Below, in pieces: positions 14,913 to 20,734 of a stretch of 20,734 bases of DNA. The notes under the pieces were generated by a model. The model did no database searches and had not been told where the DNA came from. It saw only the letters and a list, made by a program, of their open reading frames with translations. Each line of letters begins with the position of its first letter. Positions within the stretch are counted from its first letter, which is position 1. The translations under genes were made by a program, and so were the position numbers. The stretch spans positions 1-20,734 of the forward strand of contig CAZQQC010000041.1 of the NCBI GenBank assembly GCA_964595365.1, read 5' to 3'. This stretch comes from Fen-1258 sp964595365. Lineage in GTDB: Bacteria; Bacteroidota; Ignavibacteria; Ignavibacteriales; Melioribacteraceae.

Positions 14913-16429
14913 ACTTTCGTACTTTAGAAGAATTATCGAACGATGCCAAAAAACTAATTGCAGATTATGTTTCCCGGATTGACGACATAAAAGCCAAAGA
15001 GCGGACCAAAATTCCCGCTCAAGAAATGCCTGCGCAGGATCCCGAAGTTAGAAGTCATAACCTGGACGAAGTTGCACTGGGCTACACGATGGATCAAGCA
15101 CGAATAGAAGCAATGCGATGTTTGCAGTGTGTTAAAAAAACTTGTGTCGAAGATTGTCCGGTTAAAATTGATATTCCAAGATTCATAGATCATATAGCGC
15201 ATGCAAAATTTCAAGATGCAGCCGATGTAATCAAAGAAGCAAGTTTGCTTCCTGCAATTTGCGGCAGAGTTTGTCCGCAAGAAACCCAGTGCCAGTCAAA
15301 CTGCGCTGTAGGCAAAGCTTTGAAAGATGTAGACAAATCTGTTGCCATCGGACGGCTGGAAAGATTTATAGCAGATTGGGAACGCTCGACCGGAAAAATT
15401 GCAGTACCCGAAGTTAAACCGGAAACAGGGAAAAAAGTTGCCATCGTTGGAAGCGGTCCGGCAGGATTGGTTGTTGCTGCCGATTGCAGACGCGAAGGCC
15501 ATCACGTAACAATATTCGAAGCATTCCACAAATTAGGCGGCGTACTTCGATACGGAATTCCGGAATTCCGTTTGCCTAATAACATCATCGACAAAGAAAT
15601 TGAAACGCTTACAGCAATGGGCGTCGAGATGAAAACAAATTTTGTTGTCGGGCGTACGCGCAAATTGATGGACTTGATAAACAAAGATGGTTATCATGCG
15701 GTGTTTGTAGGCACCGGCGCCGGGCTCCCTTTGTTCATGGGAATCGAAGGTGAAAATCTTGTTGGTGTTTTTTCCGCAAATGAATATTTAACACGCGCTA
15801 ATTTGATGCGCGCGTTTGAAAAAGGGAAAGCTGACACGCCGATTTATACTTCTAAAAACGTTGCCGTGCTCGGCGGCGGAAACGTTGCCATGGATTCTGC
15901 AAGAATGGCAAAGCGCCTCGGTGCCGAAAATGTTTATGTGGTTTACCGCAGAACCGAAAAAGAAATGCCAGCACGTAAAGAAGAAGTCGCACACGCCAAA
16001 GAAGAAGGAATTGAATTTTATTTTCTTCAAAATGCAAAAAGAATTTTAGGCGATGATAATGGCAAAGTTAAAGCTATGGAATGTTTGCGCTACGAACTCG
16101 GCGAGCCGGATGAAAGCGGAAGAAGGCGACCGGTTGCTGTTCCCGGCAGTGAGTTTGTTCTTAATGTTGATACGGTTATAGTTGCTATCGGCAACGGAAG
16201 CAATCCGTTAATAAGCCAAACTTCACCCGAAATAAAAGTTAACAGGTGGGGAAACATTTTGGTCGATGAGACACAGAAAACTTCGACAGATAGAATTTTT
16301 GCCGGTGGAGATATTGTGTTAGGAGCTGCCACGGTAATTCTTGCAATGGGAGAAGGAAGACGAGCTGCGGCGGCAATCAACAAAATGTTAGCTGAAGAAA
16401 TTGAAAAAGAAAAAGCCGGTCTAAATTGA
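14909..16429 (+). CDS. nfnB: NfnB-type (GltD-like) oxidoreductase subunit beta
   Basis: This 506-aa flavoprotein is the large partner of NfnA. Eight cysteines for two [4Fe-4S] clusters are in CLQCVKKTCVEDCP (Cys71, 74, 79, 83) and CGRVCPQETQCQSNC (Cys118, 122, 128, 132). The FAD loop is VAIVGSGPAGLVVAAD (about 177-192), the NADPH loop VAVLGGGNVAMDSARMA (about 318-334), and the C-terminal FAD contact RIFAGGDIVLGAATVILAMG. Glutamate synthase small subunits share this layout. However, the adjacent nfnA with 4-bp overlap, and no gltB nearby, favour the Nfn complex. A perfect AAGGAGG precedes ATG 14909 by 7 bases. The N terminus is about 30 residues longer than the shortest family members. Confidence 0.9.
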   Translation: MNFRTLEELSNDAKKLIADYVSRIDDIKAKERTKIPAQEMPAQDPEVRSHNLDEVALGYTMDQARIEAMRCLQCVKKTCVEDCPVKIDIPRFIDHIAHAKFQDAADVIKEASLLPAICGRVCPQETQCQSNCAVGKALKDVDKSVAIGRLERFIADWERSTGKIAVPEVKPETGKKVAIVGSGPAGLVVAADCRREGHHVTIFEAFHKLGGVLRYGIPEFRLPNNIIDKEIETLTAMGVEMKTNFVVGRTRKLMDLINKDGYHAVFVGTGAGLPLFMGIEGENLVGVFSANEYLTRANLMRAFEKGKADTPIYTSKNVAVLGGGNVAMDSARMAKRLGAENVYVVYRRTEKEMPARKEEVAHAKEEGIEFYFLQNAKRILGDDNGKVKAMECLRYELGEPDESGRRRPVAVPGSEFVLNVDTVIVAIGNGSNPLISQTSPEIKVNRWGNILVDETQKTSTDRIFAGGDIVLGAATVILAMGEGRRAAAAINKMLAEEIEKEKAGLN

Positions 16430-16438
16430 ATCGTGTAT

Positions 16439-16696
16439 CTATCGTCTGTACACTTCTTTTCTGTGTTTTATCCGGCAAATATTTACTGTTCATATTTTAT
16501 CATCAACTTCATAAAGGATTCTATAATCCCCGCAAAGAATTCAGCAGTCTCCCTGATATTTTTACTTTTAAACACCGTTCGGAGAGGGATTAATTTGCAA
16601 ATGTGTTAAGCGCAAAGAGATTTTTTCAATTTCTTTGATAGGCAATGCATTCAACTCTTCGGATACAGATGGTTTAACAAGAATTTTATAAACCAC
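16439..16696 (-). pseudogene. Decayed RelE/ParE-type toxin gene
   Basis: On the minus strand from a GTG at 16696, 86 codons run in one frame to TAG at 16439. The frame is interrupted by four stops: TAA at codons 43 and 45, TGA at codons 52 and 69. Between the stops the translation is plainly a RelE/ParE toxin: VVYKILVKPSVSEELNALP, then KEIEKISLRLTHLQINPSPNG. The C-terminal core CGDYRILYEVDDK and TVNICRIKHRKEVYRR follows. Length equals a normal toxin and no indel has broken the frame, so decay is by point mutation. Intact relatives would cleave ribosome-bound mRNA or poison gyrase. The stop lies 9 bp beyond the convergent nfnB stop. Confidence 0.85.
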
Positions 16697-16893
16697 GTTT
16701 CTTTATATACCGTTCTAATGTTAATGTTTTGCTGAGGACTTTCTTCGCTTCTCTCAATCCACATTATCTGCAAGCAATTCTATAACTTCACTTAGAGCAG
16801 AATCCTTTTCCATCTTTTCGCATTCAGCATGTGCAATTTAACATGTGTTTTAGTTTTCGTTAAAGTCTTAATGCCATCAGATTTCGTTTTTAT
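16686..16893 (-). pseudogene. Decayed antitoxin gene paired with the toxin remnant
   Basis: Upstream of and overlapping the toxin start by 11 bp is a broken reading frame of about 69 codons. Pieces in successive frames read KTLTKTKTHVKLHM, then EKMEKDSALSEVIELLADNV, then LREAKKVLSKTLTLERYIKK and RGL-stop at 16686. Two frameshifts (near 16830 and 16750) join them, and no start codon survives; ATA at 16893 may be a mutated ATG. The charged helical content, size and position fit a type II antitoxin, but I cannot assign a family. The remaining 52 bp to the GH13 stop hold nothing recognisable. Confidence 0.6.
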
Positions 16894-16945
16894 AAAACTA
16901 ACGTAATCAACAACAGATTATTCTTATAAATTGAAAATGAGGTTT

Positions 16946-19900
16946 CTAATTGGTTGCTTTCTTATTTCCTAACAAATCTTTCAATCGTTCTATTTTGTAG
17001 CCGGACTGCCTGGCAACATCAACGAGCGTTTGAAAACACAAATAACTATTGTGAAACTCCTTTGATTTCTTTTCAAAATAATCTTTCTTTTTCGACATGC
17101 CTTTAGCTTTCATCAACAACAAGCCGGACAAAGTAAATAACCACTCAAGCAATTCTTCAAAGTTTTCTTTGCTGTAATACCAAACATTCTCGTACTGATT
17201 TACGCCGAGGTACATCCGAACGTTTCCATCATTTAGCAGCGTCAACAGAGCGTTCCCGGAACTATTGTCTGCAGCAGGAACTTCTTTCTTTTCATCCTTA
17301 AAGACATCCGGTATTTCATCGGTATGTTGCATAAAAATATTCAGCGAGTTTATACAGCGATAAATGTCGAAATCACTCTTGCCCAGTTTTTGCAAAATCT
17401 TTTTCACCGGCGTATCTAACAACAACGCTTCGGCATAATTCTGTTGATTGACAGCTCCCTTTTTGGCAAATAATCCCTTCATATTCGAGATAATCAACCA
17501 TAGCATAAAAATGATAGAGTTTTCATAATAGTTAGTATTGCGCGAAACACGAACCGACTTATGAACCGAAGCGAAAGCAGGATTCTTTTCAAGATCATAA
17601 TTATAATCAAGTAGACGGTTCAATTTGCGAACAGAAACAATCTGTTCTTCGAAAGATTCGATAACCGATTCGATCTCTACCGTTAAATCAAAATGCTTAA
17701 CTACGGCTTTCAGCAGTTTCGAATATTTTTTCTCTACGAATTTTATTTTGTTCTTGTCCGTTTCATCGAAGATACACGTTTTTATAAATTCATTTACAGA
17801 GTCCTCATCAAACATTTTTTCGAAAACGGTATGGACAGGCTCAAGCAGCATTTCCTGTCGTACACGATTCATATTCAGAACGCCTCTGCCGGAAAGTTTG
17901 CCGGATAACTTTTTCCAAGTACCGTCGGAATCGTATACTTCCCGCCAATTCATATAAACGAGGTATTTAAAAGCACCGAGCTCAACAGAAAATCCATTGC
18001 GCGAGATATCGCTGCCCGATCTTATATATTCCAGGTTGGAAATATGTTCTCTGAAAATGTAAAAATATTTTGACGATGTATTTGTTTCAAGTGCTTCAGA
18101 AATTGTTCTTGTTTCGTTCTGCTTACCGGCATTGTTGTTGCTAACAAGTTTTGGTGATGAGCGAAATATTTTTCCAGAAACATTTTCATACTTATTGTTG
18201 AACAAAACCAGTGCACGTTCACCATATTCGCTATTTGTATATGCGAAAACATTCTCATTCGGATTGCCGTAGTTGTCAAAGAAATCAAACAGCCAGAAAT
18301 TGTTAACCTGGCTAAATAGATAACGTTTCTTCATCAGCGGAAAAATTTCGCGCACATGGCGATCGACAAGCCATTGATTCGGTGTTTCATGATAGTAAGC
18401 GCGCTGATATTCCATACCGTATTTTTCCGTGTAACCTTCTATCTGTCCGTGAGCAAACATCGGCAGGCCGGGCAAGGTTACCATCAATACACACACACCA
18501 AAATATTTATCTTCTGTACCAAATTGCTTAATCGCTGTTTCTTCATCGGGATTGCTCATAAAGTTTACATACCGTTTTAGGATTTCCGGTTCGAATTCAA
18601 GAGTATTCGAAATCAGATCGCGGTACTTCGCATTTTCTTCTTTCATCATCATGTGCATGAAAGCAGAATTGTAAACGCGGTGCATTCCGAGTGTTCTTAC
18701 AAAATAACCTTCCATCAGCCAAAAAGCTTCGGCAAGTAAAAGTGTATGCGGCATTTCAGAATTAATTCTATCAACAACTTCCCGCCAAAATTCTTCCGGG
18801 AAAACGCGGTCGAATTCTTCGCTTGTCATCGCATGATCTGAACGCGACGGTATATCTCCCCCGCGTCCGGGTTCGGGATACCAGAGACGGGAAAAGTGTC
18901 GTTTCGTCAAAGTCATTGCAGCATCAAAACGTATGATGGAAAATTTTCTTGCAACTTCAAATATTTTTTGTATTACAGCTTCACGTACTTCACTGCGAAT
19001 CATGTTCAGTTGTGCAGTATCATTCCACGGCATGTTTGTACCGTCGTTGCCATGATAAATGTAACGGTGCTCGCCGGTTCTGTTATCGATTCTTTGAAAT
19101 ACAACAGCTGCATCTTTTCTGTTCCAGTAACCGTCTTCTATTCTCAATTGGGCCGAAGGATCTTCGGAAAGATTTGGACCTGTAAAACTGTAATTCGGAA
19201 AAGGCGGATAAGAAGATTGAATAAAATATTCCGGATGTTCCACAACCCACCTGGAAAAAATTCCGGTGTGATTCGGAACCATATCGCTAGCAAGACGAAT
19301 TCCCCGGGAGTGTGCACGTGCATTCAAATTGTTGTAAGCATCTTCTCCGCCAAGATCCATGGCTATTTGATAATCGTACAATGAATACGCTGAAGAAACG
19401 GCATCAATATTCCCCATGATATGTTTTATTCTTTTTGATGCATTACTTCGTTCCCAAATACCGATCAACCAGAGTCCGGTAAAATTCCAGCGTGCAAGTT
19501 GATCAAGTTCTTCATCCGGAATTTGATCTAAAGTTTTGATATACCGCCCATATTTTTTCGAAAGCTGGTCCAACCATACGTAAGTATTTTTAGCAATAAT
19601 AACTACTCGCGGCATCCAGTCGGTATCACGGGTGAATCTCTCGGGCTCATAATAATCCTTTGTGCTATCAAATGCATACTTGTAACCGGATTTGCCAAGC
19701 ATCAAGAAATCTGCATCGCCCATATTGCCTTTGTATTGAGGCACAACTGTCGGAGCTCCGCCGCCGCCAAAATTTTCAAGCAGAAAATCTTCTTTCATCA
19801 AATCTTTGCTGCTCAACAACCGCTTCAAAAATTTTTCATCTAACAGAATACCAAATTTTTCGCGAATAAAATCGAGCTGAGCTTCAATGCTGTCGGGGTG

Positions 19901-20566
19901 ATTCAATATCGGTGTCTTAAACAGCAAAAAAATATCCTGGTTATATGGACCAAACTTTTTTTCATTCTGGAAAAACAGATCAAGTTCTGCCAATACCCGT
20001 TTGTAAAGTTCTTTGTCGGAAAAATAATCTTGGTCGAACAATTCGATCAGTTTTTTATTTGCCGGATTAAAATTTGCAATGTAAAGGAGGATTAATTCTT
20101 CTAACGTAATTTGTACGTTCGACCGATCGGCAGAAAATGAATTCAAATAATTGAACACACTAACATGATCTTTGTAAACTGTAGTCGGAGGAAAGAGTGA
20201 AACAAATTCGAACAAAACTTTGCGCGTGTTCTCTTCGCCAACAGTTTGGTAGAGATGATTAACGGCTTTATCAAATACACCGGGGTTTACGTGTGTTTCG
20301 TACAATCGAAAAAGATAATGATAAATTTCATCCATCAATCCGGCGGCGTTAACTTGTCCGTTCGTAACCCGGTCTTTTGCCTCCCGTTTTGCGTTTAACT
20401 TTTGAACGAATAGACGCACACTTTTGAAATCAGCTAATACTACGTTTCCGCTGATAGAAAATAGTTCTTCATCAACGTCATATTTTTTTCTTATGCTTTT
20501 AGCAATATGAAATTCGAATTTCGTTAATCCGGATTTGTTACCTGTAATTATTTTCATACTCTTCAT
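16946..20566 (-). CDS. Large GH13 (alpha-amylase superfamily) protein
   Basis: This 1206-aa protein has no signal peptide, so it is probably cytoplasmic. The N-terminal about 300 residues are largely helical and unassigned. A GH13 TIM barrel follows (about 325-720), with YSLYDYQIA, region I ASDMVPNHTG (Asp428, His433), region II IIRFDAAMT (nucleophile Asp548), region III LLLAEAFW (acid/base Glu613) and region IV YVNFMSNPDEE (Asp674). Then come LPGLPMFAHGQIEG, a C-domain (about 750-870) and about 330 unassigned helical residues. All three acids are present, so it is likely active on alpha-glucans or maltosaccharides. Region IV has Pro where most members have His (NPDE, not NHDE); region III (AEAF) and this Pro recall GlgE maltosyltransferases. 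No clear Shine-Dalgarno; ATG 20557 is an alternative start. It stands alone, and 20567-20734 holds only AT-rich leader. Confidence 0.85.
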   Translation of the reverse strand: MKSMKIITGNKSGLTKFEFHIAKSIRKKYDVDEELFSISGNVVLADFKSVRLFVQKLNAKREAKDRVTNGQVNAAGLMDEIYHYLFRLYETHVNPGVFDKAVNHLYQTVGEENTRKVLFEFVSLFPPTTVYKDHVSVFNYLNSFSADRSNVQITLEELILLYIANFNPANKKLIELFDQDYFSDKELYKRVLAELDLFFQNEKKFGPYNQDIFLLFKTPILNHPDSIEAQLDFIREKFGILLDEKFLKRLLSSKDLMKEDFLLENFGGGGAPTVVPQYKGNMGDADFLMLGKSGYKYAFDSTKDYYEPERFTRDTDWMPRVVIIAKNTYVWLDQLSKKYGRYIKTLDQIPDEELDQLARWNFTGLWLIGIWERSNASKRIKHIMGNIDAVSSAYSLYDYQIAMDLGGEDAYNNLNARAHSRGIRLASDMVPNHTGIFSRWVVEHPEYFIQSSYPPFPNYSFTGPNLSEDPSAQLRIEDGYWNRKDAAVVFQRIDNRTGEHRYIYHGNDGTNMPWNDTAQLNMIRSEVREAVIQKIFEVARKFSIIRFDAAMTLTKRHFSRLWYPEPGRGGDIPSRSDHAMTSEEFDRVFPEEFWREVVDRINSEMPHTLLLAEAFWLMEGYFVRTLGMHRVYNSAFMHMMMKEENAKYRDLISNTLEFEPEILKRYVNFMSNPDEETAIKQFGTEDKYFGVCVLMVTLPGLPMFAHGQIEGYTEKYGMEYQRAYYHETPNQWLVDRHVREIFPLMKKRYLFSQVNNFWLFDFFDNYGNPNENVFAYTNSEYGERALVLFNNKYENVSGKIFRSSPKLVSNNNAGKQNETRTISEALETNTSSKYFYIFREHISNLEYIRSGSDISRNGFSVELGAFKYLVYMNWREVYDSDGTWKKLSGKLSGRGVLNMNRVRQEMLLEPVHTVFEKMFDEDSVNEFIKTCIFDETDKNKIKFVEKKYSKLLKAVVKHFDLTVEIESVIESFEEQIVSVRKLNRLLDYNYDLEKNPAFASVHKSVRVSRNTNYYENSIIFMLWLIISNMKGLFAKKGAVNQQNYAEALLLDTPVKKILQKLGKSDFDIYRCINSLNIFMQHTDEIPDVFKDEKKEVPAADNSSGNALLTLLNDGNVRMYLGVNQYENVWYYSKENFEELLEWLFTLSGLLLMKAKGMSKKKDYFEKKSKEFHNSYLCFQTLVDVARQSGYKIERLKDLLGNKKATN

Positions 20567-20734
20567 TTTTAGTTCGTGCGGTTCATTTACAAACGAAATA
20601 TAACTAATTGGTATGTAGCGTTAAACTGCTTTTGTTTCTAACCTTCTTATGTAGAAAATAAATCTTTTTTAATTTGTAGTAATCTTAGATTAAATTTGTA
20701 ATAAACTGAATACAAAATAAATAAGGAATGATAG

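Noticed and set aside
16439..16696. Stop-codon recoding (for example TGA as Trp) to read the toxin as intact
   Set aside because: Two of the four internal stops are TAA, other genes in the window end normally with TGA, and the paired antitoxin is frameshifted; simple decay explains all of it.
18896..19384. 162-codon plus-strand open frame inside the GH13 gene
   Set aside because: It lies wholly antisense to a conserved catalytic region and has a Cys/Ile/Val-rich, non-protein-like composition; a shadow frame.
20728..20734. Start of a divergent gene at the right edge
   Set aside because: ATG 20728 directly abuts AAGGA with no spacer and only two codons are visible, so it cannot be supported.

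Overview
The window looks like a chromosomal piece from a Bacteroidota/Chlorobiota-type Gram-negative bacterium, most likely the Ignavibacteria side of that group. This is inferred from gene content, not from a marker gene. The evidence is a DUF5103 protein (type IX secretion 'plug' family), a Bacteroidota-style TonB energy transducer with ExbB/ExbD, an LptD-like outer-membrane assembly protein, an NfnAB-type transhydrogenase, moderately AT-rich DNA, and mixed use of Shine-Dalgarno sites (clear before some genes, absent before others).

Region 1 (1-4045, plus strand): an MFS transporter, a DedA membrane protein, ExbB, ExbD and a TonB-type protein. The first four genes are closely spaced. TonB is set apart by a 153-bp gap holding two inverted copies of a CCTTGCGTAA-type element, and a third related copy lies upstream of the MFS gene. 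Region 2 (4038-5531, minus): an APC-family amino-acid permease whose 3' end overlaps the tonB 3' end by 8 bp. Region 3 (5768-12104, minus): lptD-like gene, ROK sugar kinase, Gfo/Idh oxidoreductase, DUF5103 protein and a 79-aa protein of unknown function. Several of these overlap, and the set leans toward cell-envelope and sugar-nucleotide work.

Region 4 (12429-13936, plus): a crcB/fluC fluoride channel with a TTG start, a DUF190 protein and an exported PAP2 phosphatase in a tight operon. Region 5 (14055-16429, plus): nfnA and nfnB, overlapping by 4 bp, encoding a flavin/iron-sulfur NADH-dependent ferredoxin:NADP oxidoreductase. Region 6 (16430-16945): 516 bp with no intact gene, but on the minus strand it holds a clearly decayed RelE/ParE-type toxin gene with an overlapping decayed antitoxin. 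Region 7 (16946-20566, minus): a 1206-aa cytoplasmic GH13 (alpha-amylase superfamily) protein with long unassigned N- and C-terminal regions and an unusual fourth catalytic motif.

The strongest items beyond routine annotation are the toxin-antitoxin fossil, the short repeated/inverted element around the MFS and tonB genes, and the unusual GH13 protein. I saw no CRISPR array, rRNA, tRNA, insertion sequence or phage gene, and no convincing new multi-gene system.
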